6,153 bases of DNA from Myxococcota bacterium (GTDB taxonomy: Bacteria > Myxococcota_A > UBA9160 > PR03), in NCBI GenBank assembly GCA_030066475.1, contig JASJBO010000412.1:1-6153 (forward strand), given 5' to 3'. Below, in pieces: positions 1-6,060 of this stretch (positions within the stretch are counted from its first letter, which is position 1; every line of letters begins with the position of its first letter). Below the pieces are notes generated by a model. The model was given only the letters and a program-made list of their open reading frames with translations, was not told the origin of the DNA and made no database searches. The translations under genes were made by a program, and so were the position numbers.

Positions 1-423
1 CACCGGGAAGAAGTCGGCCTCGCCCTCGAAGCGCAGCGCTTCCGGGACGGCGGCGGTGCGGAAGCCCGCCGCGCGCAGCAGGCGTTCGTAGTGGGGGCGC
101 TCGCCGGCACGGGTCTCGATCAGGTTCGACAGGTAGAAGGTCTTCTCGGCGATCGGCTTCTCGGCGTCGACGTCGGTGAGGAAGCCGGCGTTGGCGGGGT
201 AGACGAGACCGGGCTGCGCCGGGTCGGGGGGCACCACCAGCACGCGCACGCCGTGGTCGCAGAGGACGTCGCGCATCCGGTGCCACTGCTCGACGGCGCG
301 CGCGCGGTCGACGTGGCGGCGGGTGCCGAGCCAGGTGCGGGTGTGCGGGTTGGCGCCGCCCTTCACGCTGAAGTGCGCCGGGTCGCCCATCAGCACGGTC
401 CGGCGCGCGGCTCTGCCGCTCAT
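1..423 (-). CDS. Guanidino-modifying hydrolase, ArgZ/dimethylargininase/amidinotransferase type (3' end cut by window edge)
   Basis: The first 141 residues are present; the rest lies beyond the left edge. The reading frame starts at ATG 421-423, overlapping the stop of the PEP-CTERM gene (ATGA). What I see: a VLMGDPAHF strand (residues 10-18), Asn25 in ANPHT, an EQWHRM helix (45-50), VYPANAGF (74-81) with Asn78, and FEGEAD (132-137). These align in order and spacing with my memory of the arginine dihydrolase ArgZ/AgrE N-terminal domain (MCPPDHYDV, INPWM, EQW, FTANAG, FEGAGD). The family (GME superfamily, five-bladed propeller) hydrolyses or transfers guanidino groups of arginine derivatives. 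The later catalytic His and Cys are not in the window. Asn78 instead of an acidic residue favours dihydrolase chemistry (ornithine + 2 NH3 + CO2) over deiminase chemistry. It sits with astA and astD, in the role normally filled by AstB, whose N-terminus it does not resemble. Exact substrate is inferred. Confidence 0.8.
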   Translation of the reverse strand, partial: MSGRAARRTVLMGDPAHFSVKGGANPHTRTWLGTRRHVDRARAVEQWHRMRDVLCDHGVRVLVVPPDPAQPGLVYPANAGFLTDVDAEKPIAEKTFYLSNLIETRAGERPHYERLLRAAGFRTAAVPEALRFEGEADFFPV

Positions 424-1112
424 GCGGCGCATCTCGCGCGCAGGCCGAGCAGCGCGCCGAGCGCCGCCAGGGGCCCGGCGGTGGACCCCGGCTCCGGCAC
501 CGCCACCGCGATCGTGTCGGTCACGCTGGTGGCGTTGCTGACCGCGTTGACGACGTCGCCGAACGCCACGATCACCGTGTCCCGCAGCGGCGTCGTCGAG
601 GCCGGGCCGCTCCCCTGGAGTGCCCCGTCGATGCGCAGCTCGCTCTGGTCGGAGCCGCCCGCCGCGGAGAGCTCGTAGTCGCGCATCACCGAGGTGTCGG
701 CGGCGAAGAAGGTGCCGGTGCCCACCATGCCCCTCACCACGTTCATCGCGACGCCCGTGTCGGTGAGGTAGAGGCTGTACTCGACGTCGCCGTCGGTGAC
801 GGCCACGGCGTAGCCGCCGAGCAGGCCGGTGAAGGCGTCGATCCGGGCGCGGACGGAGAGCGTCAGGTCGCCGCGCAGGTCGATCTCGCGGCCGTCCACG
901 AAGTAGAAGGCCTGCGTGAAGTCGATCGTGTCGATCGTCATCGAGCCGCCCGCCGCCGAGGCGACGTCCGACTCGGTGTCGGTTCCCAGGTAGTCCACAC
1001 CCGGGAGGTTGCTCGGGGGGCCCGGCGCATCGAACGTCAGGTCGAGCCGGTACTGGGCGCCGGCTCCCCACGCGAGCAGCAGCGCGGCGGCGAAGACGAG
1101 CGCATTCCTCAC
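420..1112 (-). CDS. PEP-CTERM sorting domain protein, secreted, lectin-like beta-sandwich
   Basis: This gene encodes 230 residues. The start is GTG at 1110-1112, overlapping the astD stop by 4 nt; it is chosen because it places a signal peptide exactly at the N-terminus (VRNALVFAAALLLAWGAGA, probable cleavage after Ala19). The C-terminus has VPEPG (205-209), a short hydrophobic stretch (about 211-224) and a basic RAR before the stop, the tripartite PEP-CTERM signal recognised by an exosortase. The hydrophobic part is short for the family. The middle (about 24-203) alternates beta-strand-like segments with Gly/Asp/Thr turns, including DLTLSVRARIDAF and SELRIDGALQGSG, and resembles LamG/concanavalin-like jelly rolls found in other PEP-CTERM proteins; this domain call is tentative. 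The mature protein should be exported and anchored or released at the surface. Its function is unknown. No exosortase gene is in the window. It is embedded between astD and the guanidino hydrolase gene, an unusual place. Confidence 0.85.
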   Translation of the reverse strand: MRNALVFAAALLLAWGAGAQYRLDLTFDAPGPPSNLPGVDYLGTDTESDVASAAGGSMTIDTIDFTQAFYFVDGREIDLRGDLTLSVRARIDAFTGLLGGYAVAVTDGDVEYSLYLTDTGVAMNVVRGMVGTGTFFAADTSVMRDYELSAAGGSDQSELRIDGALQGSGPASTTPLRDTVIVAFGDVVNAVSNATSVTDTIAVAVPEPGSTAGPLAALGALLGLRARCAA

Positions 1113-2530
1113 GGTCGCGGCATTCCCGGCGGCAGCGACGCCGGGTCGAATCCGCCGGGGTGCTCGAGGTGGGCCTGGGGCGTGGTGCAGTAGACGGTGG
1201 CGAGCACGCCGGCGGGGCGGTCGTTGCCGCTGCGGCGCGTGCCGCCGAACGGGAGCTTGCCGCTGGCGCCGATGGTGCCGCGGTTCCAGTTGAGGATGCC
1301 GGTCTCGACGCGGCCGATGCAGTGCTCGTAGTGCGCGCGCGTCTGGGTCATGACCGAGGCGGCGAGCCCGTAGTCGGAGTCGTTCACGGCGGCGATCGCG
1401 GCGTCGAGATCGTCGACGGGGTACACGGCGGCCTCGGGGCCGAAGATCTCGTCGCGCTGGTAGGGATGGGTCTGGCTGGCCTGGGCGAAGCGCACCAGCC
1501 CCGGCGCGATCCACGGCGGCGGCCGCTGCGACTCGCCTCCCAGCAGGCGCTCGCCGCCCGCCTCGGCCCCGAGCGCCCGGTAGCGCGTCACCTTCTCGAA
1601 GGCGTCGCGCGAGACCAGCGGACCCATGAAGACGCCGTCCTCGAGCGGCGGGCCGGCGCGCAGGCCCGCGAGGACGCGCACCAGGCGCTCGCTGAAGTCC
1701 GCCTCGATCGGGCGTTCGACGAAGATCCGCGACAGGCAGGAGCAGCGCTGGCCCGTGGTGGCGGCGATCGAGAGCGCCGCCTCGGCCACCGCCAGCTCGA
1801 GGTCGGCGTCGGCCAGCACGATCATGGCGTTCTTTCCGCCCATCTCGAGCGCCAGGATCTTGCCGGGCTGGTCGAGCGTGGCCTCGGAGAGCGCGCGGCC
1901 GGTGGCCCAGGAGCCGGTGAACAGGACGCCGTCGACGTCGGGGTGCAGCGCCAGCTCGCGGCCGGTCGCGCCGCGGCCCTGCACGACCTCGAGCACGCCC
2001 TCGGGCAGCCCGGCCTCGCGCCACAGTGCCGCCATCCAGGCGGCGACCGCCGGCGCCAGCTCGCTCGGCTTGAACACCACCGTGTTGCCGGTGGCGAGCG
2101 CCGGGACGATGTGGCCGTTGGGCAGGTGCGCCGGGAAGTTGAAGGGGCCGAGCACGGCGAGCACGCCGCGCGGGTGCACGGTGGCGCGTGCGCCGCCGCC
2201 CGCGTCGAGCTCGGCGACGAAGCGCATGCCCTCGTCGAGCGTGACGGCGACCTTGGGCGCCAGCAGCTTCGCCTCGCCGCGCGCGTCCCAGAGCGCCTTG
2301 CCCACCTCGCGCGCCACGAGCCGGGCGCCGTCCTCCACCCGCTCGGCTGCCAGCTCGGCGAAGCGCCGCAGCACGCCGGCGCGCGCCTCGAAGCCCGCGT
2401 CGCGCCAGGCCGGGAAGGCGCGCCGGGCGCGCGCCACGGCCGTCTCGATGGCCGCCGCGTCCGCCACCGGGAAGCGCCCCAGCTCGTCGCCGGGGTCGGC
2501 GGGCGAGACGCTGCGCAGCGCCTCGCTCAC
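1109..2530 (-). CDS. astD: Succinylglutamate-semialdehyde dehydrogenase (AstD-like)
   Basis: An NAD(P)-dependent aldehyde dehydrogenase of 473 residues, predicted to oxidise N-succinylglutamate semialdehyde to N-succinylglutamate in the cytoplasm, the fourth AST step. Visible family motifs: LGPFNFPAHLPNGHIVPAL (127-145) with oxyanion-hole Asn131, KPSE (154-157), FTGS (204-207), catalytic-base Glu229 in LALEMGG, nucleophile Cys263 in TGQRCSC, and EIFGPE (361-366). The NFPAHLPNGH block and GQRCSC are typical of AstD rather than generic ALDHs. The start is GTG 2528-2530, overlapping the astA stop (GTGA). Family members are roughly 485-492 residues; this one lacks the usual N-terminal strand with an 'INGxW'-like motif, and the upstream frame inside astA does not resemble it, so the shorter start seems genuine. 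There is no clear Shine-Dalgarno, consistent with translational coupling. Assignment is firm at family level and strong for AstD by context. Confidence 0.9.
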   Translation of the reverse strand: MSEALRSVSPADPGDELGRFPVADAAAIETAVARARRAFPAWRDAGFEARAGVLRRFAELAAERVEDGARLVAREVGKALWDARGEAKLLAPKVAVTLDEGMRFVAELDAGGGARATVHPRGVLAVLGPFNFPAHLPNGHIVPALATGNTVVFKPSELAPAVAAWMAALWREAGLPEGVLEVVQGRGATGRELALHPDVDGVLFTGSWATGRALSEATLDQPGKILALEMGGKNAMIVLADADLELAVAEAALSIAATTGQRCSCLSRIFVERPIEADFSERLVRVLAGLRAGPPLEDGVFMGPLVSRDAFEKVTRYRALGAEAGGERLLGGESQRPPPWIAPGLVRFAQASQTHPYQRDEIFGPEAAVYPVDDLDAAIAAVNDSDYGLAASVMTQTRAHYEHCIGRVETGILNWNRGTIGASGKLPFGGTRRSGNDRPAGVLATVYCTTPQAHLEHPGGFDPASLPPGMPRP

Positions 2531-3552
2531 GGCAGCGGCGTCACCGCGACGCGGTCGCCCGCGGCCACGCCCAGCGCCTCGCGGCAGGCCTTCGACACCA
2601 CGGGTGCCTCCTCGTCGTCGAGCGGTACCACCGTGGCGCGGAACCCGCCATTGCCCTCGGCCGAGAGCAGCGCCAGCGGCTCGCGCATCGGCGCGGCGCC
2701 ACCCAGCGGCACCCCCGGCAGCACCAGCTCGCGGCGCTCGCGCACCGACTCGATCGCGTCGCGCGCGGCGCCGTAGTAGGGGCCGCCGTCGAACGGATCC
2801 ACCTGGTGCAGGTAGCGGAAGCCCACCTTCTCGAGGATCCGCACCGCGGCCACCGCGGTCTCGTTGGGCTGGCCGATCACCGCCTGCACCTGCTCGGGGA
2901 AGAGCGTGGCGTAGACCGGGTCGGCGGGGAACAGGTCGGCGATGAACTGCTTGGTGCGGGTCGAGAGCCGGTCGGCGGCGCGGAAGTCGAGGCCGGTGAA
3001 CCTGGCGCCGAAGGCGTCCCACAGCCGGTTGCGGCCGCCCGGCTCGAACGGCGAGAGCATCTCGGCGATCACCTCGCGCTCGAAGCGCTCGGGGTGGGCC
3101 GAGATGAACGCGAAGCGCACGATCGAGAGCGCCTTGCCGCACTTCTCGGGATGGCGCCGGTAGGCGGGGTCGAGGATCAGCCCGCCGATCTCGGTGGGCC
3201 CGTCGAGCGACGAGCGCAGCCGCAGCTTCTTGTGCACGAAGCGCTTCTGCAGGTCGGCGCTGCGGCGCTCCTCGGTCGAGAGCTCGAGCCAGTAGTGCGG
3301 GTGCTCGGGCGTGCCGTGCTTGGCGAAGATGGTCGAGGTGCCGACGCAGGCGCCCGAGTCGAGGTCCTCCAGGACGAACACGTAGACGGCGTCGCGCCAG
3401 TGCCCGTAGCCCTCGGCGAACGAGCGCTCCGAGTCGCGGATGCGCCGCTCGAGGAACGGGCGGTCACTCTGGAGGTTCATCGAGTCGAGCTGCGCGGCCA
3501 GCCGGCACAGCGCGTCGAGATCGCGCTCGGCGACGGGCCGCAGGATCAGCAC
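2527..3552 (-). CDS. astA: Arginine/ornithine N-succinyltransferase (AstA-like)
   Basis: Encodes 341 residues, the normal length of AstA (about 340-345). The family transfers succinyl from succinyl-CoA to the alpha-amino group of arginine (and, in some members, ornithine), the committing AST step. The start is GTG 3550-3552, inside the aminotransferase stop (GTGCTGA); it gives VLILRPVAERDLDAL, matching the usual AstA opening 'xxIRPVxxxDL'. Other family blocks: GTSTIFAKHG (71-80), EIGGLILDPAYRR (121-133), AFISAHPERF (148-157), EMLSPFEPGGRNRLWDAFG (164-182), FIADLFPADPVYATLFPEQ (203-221), LEKVGFRYLHQVDPFDGGP (240-258), and a C-terminal GVAAGDRV. At residue 230 (codon 2863-2865) there is Asn where, by my recollection of the E. 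coli protein, the proton-donor His229 sits. Longer upstream reading in this frame is only shadow of the aminotransferase. Substrate preference between arginine and ornithine cannot be read from sequence. Confidence 0.9.
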   Translation of the reverse strand: MLILRPVAERDLDALCRLAAQLDSMNLQSDRPFLERRIRDSERSFAEGYGHWRDAVYVFVLEDLDSGACVGTSTIFAKHGTPEHPHYWLELSTEERRSADLQKRFVHKKLRLRSSLDGPTEIGGLILDPAYRRHPEKCGKALSIVRFAFISAHPERFEREVIAEMLSPFEPGGRNRLWDAFGARFTGLDFRAADRLSTRTKQFIADLFPADPVYATLFPEQVQAVIGQPNETAVAAVRILEKVGFRYLHQVDPFDGGPYYGAARDAIESVRERRELVLPGVPLGGAAPMREPLALLSAEGNGGFRATVVPLDDEEAPVVSKACREALGVAAGDRVAVTPLP

Positions 3553-4928
3553 GGCAGGCCGAGCCGCTCCGCCACGCCGCGCAGCGCCTTCTCGAGCATC
3601 GCGAAGCCGGCCTCGAGCTCCTCGTCGGTGGTGTTGACCGGCAGCAGCAGGCGGATCTTCGTCGGGCTCGCGCCCGCGGTGAAGACCAGCAGCCCCTCGT
3701 CGAAGCAGGCGTCCATCACCGCCTTCGCGGTGTCGGCGCGGCCGTCGAAGGCGCGGAACGCCCACATGGCGCCCACCCCGTCGAGCTGGTCGACGGCGCG
3801 CGGGCAGCGCGTGCGCAGCGCCTCGAAGCGGCGCTCGACGCGGCGGCCGAGCACGGCGACGCGACCCTCGGGCCCGAGGTAGCGCTCACTCTCGAGGCGC
3901 TCGATCAGGCGCGCGCCCACCGCCATGCCGGCGGTGGCGCCCGCGTAGGTGCCCGAGATCAGCCCCGGCCGCGGGTTGTAGGGCTTGCGGAACAGCACGG
4001 CGCTGCCCTGGAGCGTCTTGCCGACCGTCACCACGTCGACCCAGGCGTCGAGCTCGAGCGCGCGGAACGCGAACAGCTCGCCGGTGCGGGCGAAGGTCTG
4101 CACCTCGTCCACCCAGACGGCGATGCGGGCCTCGCGGCAGCGCTGCATCACCGCGGCGAAGAACTCCCGCGGCGCGCGCCGGATGCCGCCCTCGCCCTGG
4201 ATCAGCTCGAAGAGCATCCCGGCGATCTGGCCGGGGTAGCGGCGCAGGTGGGCATCGAGCGCGTCGATCGTGGCCGCCGTCGGGTCGTCGGCCTCCGGGT
4301 CGAAGAACGGGACGTGCAGCACGTTGCCGCGCAGCGGCAGGCCCTCGCGGAACGCCGGCTTGTCGGTGACCTCGGCGAGCGTGGTGGTGCGCCCGGCGAA
4401 CGCGCCCTCGAACACCACCAGGCGGTCGGCGGGGTGGTGCTTCTGGAGGATCATCTTGAGCGCGTTCTCGTTGGCGATGGCGCCCGAGACGGACAGCCAG
4501 ACGTGGCGCAGGCGCCGGCCGGAGTGGCGCAGCAGGGCCCGCGACAGCCGCAGGTACTCGGGGCCCGGCAGCAGGTGGCCCTGGAAGACCGAGTCGGCGG
4601 CGCCCGCCACGGCGGCCGTCTCCAGCAGGTCGCGGTCGCCGTGGCCCAGCCCGTAGACCCCGATGCCGCCGATGAAGTCGAGCTTCCAGGTGCCGTCGGC
4701 CAGGCGCACGCGGGCGCCGCGGCCCAGGCCCGAGCCCAGCGCCGGCTGGAGCAGGGGGCGGCCGCGCACCCGCTCGATCTCCTTCAGCGCCTTCTCGTAG
4801 TCGGGCGAGGCGAGCGCCCGCTCGCCCGCCTCGGCCGCCACTGCGTCGAGCAGGGCGGCGGCGGCCTCGCGCACCGCGGGGGCGTCGAGCAGCGAGTCGA
4901 GGGGCGTGGGCGGCCGGCGTCGAGGCAT
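3546..4928 (-). CDS. Class III PLP-dependent aminotransferase, probable succinylornithine aminotransferase of the AST operon
   Basis: A fold-type I aminotransferase of 460 residues, first gene of the operon, starting at ATG 4926-4928. Motifs: LDFIGGIGVYGLGHG (83-97), SGAIANENALKM (148-159) for the PLP phosphate, FEGAFAGRT (173-181), ELIQGEGG (241-248), VDEVQTFARTGELFAF (273-288) with Asp274 for the PLP ring nitrogen, VGKTLQG (302-308) with PLP lysine Lys304, and SGTYAGATAG (325-334). The context with astA and astD suggests it converts succinylornithine plus 2-oxoglutarate to succinylglutamate semialdehyde plus glutamate (the AstC role). It is not a textbook AstC: that is about 406 residues, whereas this has about 40 extra N-terminal residues, and the usual FHGRT and DEVQTGxGRTG motifs are altered (Ala for His; FAR for GxGR). 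An ornithine, acetylornithine or lysine aminotransferase activity is possible. No gene symbol is given for that reason. No clear Shine-Dalgarno precedes the start. Confidence 0.85.
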   Translation of the reverse strand: MPRRRPPTPLDSLLDAPAVREAAAALLDAVAAEAGERALASPDYEKALKEIERVRGRPLLQPALGSGLGRGARVRLADGTWKLDFIGGIGVYGLGHGDRDLLETAAVAGAADSVFQGHLLPGPEYLRLSRALLRHSGRRLRHVWLSVSGAIANENALKMILQKHHPADRLVVFEGAFAGRTTTLAEVTDKPAFREGLPLRGNVLHVPFFDPEADDPTAATIDALDAHLRRYPGQIAGMLFELIQGEGGIRRAPREFFAAVMQRCREARIAVWVDEVQTFARTGELFAFRALELDAWVDVVTVGKTLQGSAVLFRKPYNPRPGLISGTYAGATAGMAVGARLIERLESERYLGPEGRVAVLGRRVERRFEALRTRCPRAVDQLDGVGAMWAFRAFDGRADTAKAVMDACFDEGLLVFTAGASPTKIRLLLPVNTTDEELEAGFAMLEKALRGVAERLGLPC

Positions 4929-5108
4929 GCGGGAGAGCGTATCGGCGGGCCGGACGGGTCGCTTGGGCCCCGCCTGGCTCCGAGCGGCCAGCCGGTAGAC
5001 CGGGACGTTAGTGGGGCATTTTGGCCACGACTGCGCGACTCAGGAGCTGCGTGGGCTACCCTCCGCAGGCCGCTTGATTCCTCACAGCCGCACGACGATG
5101 AGTCCCCC
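4929..5108. promoter_or_regulatory. Divergent intergenic region, expected to hold promoters for the arginine operon and the EEP gene
   Basis: This 180-nt gap lies between two divergent start codons, so promoters in both directions are expected here. It includes the only short AT-rich patch in the area (around 5019-5022) and a 5-bp inverted repeat, CTGGC at 4974-4978 and GCCAG at 4987-4991. I see no convincing -35/-10 pair and no recognisable operator such as an ARG box. The assignment rests on position only. Confidence 0.4.
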
Positions 5109-5942
5109 ATGGCCGCTCGCCGCAGCGTTCGGACCCGAGTTCGCACCGCCGATCCCTACGCCGAGCGCCGCGAGGCGCTGAAGGCCGTGACCCCCTATCT
5201 GGGGCTGGTGCGGGCGCCGATCTACCCGACCCCGCCGCAGGTCGCGGGACGCGAGATCTCGATCGCCACCTACAACGTCCACCGCTGGACGGCGCCCGGC
5301 AGCCGGCGCGGGCCCGATCCCGAGCGCGCGAGCTTCGTGATCTCCGAGCTCGGCGCCGACGTGATCGCGCTCCAGGAGGTGCTGCGTCCGTTCGCCGGCG
5401 ACGACCCGCTGGTGCGCCTGGCCGATCGCCTGCGGCTCCACACCGCGTTCGTCACCACGCGCATCCACAAGCTGGGCGAGCTGGGCAACGCGATCCTGTC
5501 GCGCTGGCCGATCACCAGCTCCTCGTTGCTCGACCTGTCGTTCTCGCGCGTCGAGCGCCGCTCGGCGGTGGCGGTGCAGCTCGCCAGCGACGAGGGGCCG
5601 CTCTCGTTCGTGGCCACCCACCTGGCGCTGGTCGACCGCACGCGCGCGCGCCAGGTCCAGCACCTGCTGCAGCATCCGCACCTGCAGGGTCCCGTCATCC
5701 TGCTGGGCGACATGAACGCGTGGCGCCGGCGCGACCGCGCCACCCAGGCGCTCGAGACCAGCCTGTCGGGCGACCGCGCGCGCGAGTGGCCGCCCACCTT
5801 CCCGGCGGCGCGCCCGGTGCTGGCGCTCGACCGCATCTACTCGCGCGGCGCCAAGCTGCTCGAGGTGCGCGCGCACCAGAGCCCGGCGGCGCGGCGCGCC
5901 TCCGACCACCTGCCGGTGGTGGGGATCGTCGGGCTGCTGTAG
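5109..5942 (+). CDS. Endonuclease/exonuclease/phosphatase (EEP) family protein
   Basis: Encodes 277 residues of the metal-dependent EEP fold (DNase I, exonuclease III, sphingomyelinase and inositol phosphatase relatives). All core motifs are visible in order: ATYNVH (53-58) with Asn56, DVIALQEV (84-91) with metal-binding Glu90, GNAILSRWPI (126-135), ATHLAL (169-174) with His171, LLGDMNAW (198-205) with Asp201 and Asn203, LDRIY (240-244) with Asp241, and SDHLPV (265-270) with the Asp266-His267 pair. The enzyme should therefore be active on a phosphodiester or phosphomonoester, but the substrate is not readable; YbhP-like small EEP proteins are the nearest type I recall. There is no signal peptide; the first 30 residues are Arg-rich. 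The ATG at 5109 is chosen because no in-frame ATG or GTG lies between it and the divergent gene; a weak GATGAG (5097-5102) precedes it. It is transcribed away from the arginine operon, with no evident functional link. Confidence 0.88.
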   Translation: MAARRSVRTRVRTADPYAERREALKAVTPYLGLVRAPIYPTPPQVAGREISIATYNVHRWTAPGSRRGPDPERASFVISELGADVIALQEVLRPFAGDDPLVRLADRLRLHTAFVTTRIHKLGELGNAILSRWPITSSSLLDLSFSRVERRSAVAVQLASDEGPLSFVATHLALVDRTRARQVQHLLQHPHLQGPVILLGDMNAWRRRDRATQALETSLSGDRAREWPPTFPAARPVLALDRIYSRGAKLLEVRAHQSPAARRASDHLPVVGIVGLL

Positions 5943-5945
5943 GGC

Positions 5946-5984
5946 GGGGCTCTCAGCTGCTCCCCCCAGGGATCCGAGAGCCTC
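5946..5984 (+). terminator. Hairpin after the EEP gene, possible terminator without a T tract
   Basis: Four nucleotides after the TAG stop, GGCTCTC (5948-5954) pairs with GAGAGCC (5976-5982); a G-T and a G-C pair can extend the base of the stem. Inside the loop a second short stem, TCCC (5961-5964) with GGGA (5969-5972), is possible. The position suits a terminator, but no run of T follows, so intrinsic termination would be weak; it could instead protect the mRNA 3' end. Confidence 0.4.
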
Positions 5985-6060
5985 GATGCCGGGGCACCCG
6001 CTGCGGGCTTCCGGCGTTCGTGCGACGATGCGGGCTTCCACAGAAGGGGAACTCGTCACG
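5985..6060 (+). promoter_or_regulatory. Leader of the right-edge gene, with an 11-bp direct repeat and a Shine-Dalgarno
   Basis: TGCGGGCTTCC occurs at 6002-6012 and again at 6029-6039, 27 bp apart start to start. A purine-rich AGAAGGGGA at 6042-6050 lies 10 nt before ATG 6061 and is the best ribosome binding site in the window. It decides the start, because an in-frame ATG at 6028 has no such site and would put charged residues ahead of the signal peptide. No clear promoter hexamers are seen. Confidence 0.45.

Larger units (their letters stand above)
1..4928 (-). other. Five-gene translationally coupled operon (non-canonical arginine succinyltransferase pathway)
   Basis: Five genes run leftward without any intergenic DNA. 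The junctions are 7-nt GTGCTGA (3546-3552), 4-nt GTGA (2527-2530), 4-nt GTGA (1109-1112) and 4-nt ATGA (420-423). Three of the four internal starts are GTG, and none has a strong Shine-Dalgarno, which fits termination-reinitiation by the same ribosomes. Three products fit one pathway directly (AstA, an AstC-type aminotransferase, AstD) and a fourth removes guanidino nitrogen. AstE (succinylglutamate desuccinylase) is not seen and could follow beyond the left edge. Confidence 0.85.

Noticed and set aside
1113..2024. Long N-terminal extension of the PEP-CTERM protein into astD
   Set aside because: The extension is an out-of-frame astD shadow; the signal peptide starts precisely at GTG 1112.
1160..2776. 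Long open frame on the + strand opposite astD and part of astA (538 codons), and a second at 1626-2945
   Set aside because: They lie antisense to genes with complete family motifs; the translations are Arg/Gly/Ala/His-rich low-complexity sequence with no domain, as expected from reverse frames of very GC-rich DNA.
3553..3765. N-terminal extension of AstA to ATG 3765
   Set aside because: The extra 71 residues are an out-of-frame shadow of the aminotransferase C-terminus (Arg/Gly-rich); AstA homology begins exactly at GTG 3552 with the ILRPV motif.
5074..5102. TTGATT (5074-5079) as a -35 box for the EEP gene
   Set aside because: No -10-like hexamer lies at a suitable distance, and the start codon would be too close.
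4248..5108. Upstream in-frame extension of the EEP gene to 4248 (total 564 codons)
   Set aside because: The extension is antisense to the aminotransferase and crosses the divergent intergenic region; EEP homology begins only shortly after ATG 5109, and the extra sequence is compositional shadow.
6028..6060. Alternative ATG start at 6028 for the right-edge gene
   Set aside because: It is in frame but has no Shine-Dalgarno, and it would put an acidic stretch before the signal peptide; ATG 6061 has AGAAGGGGA 10 nt upstream.
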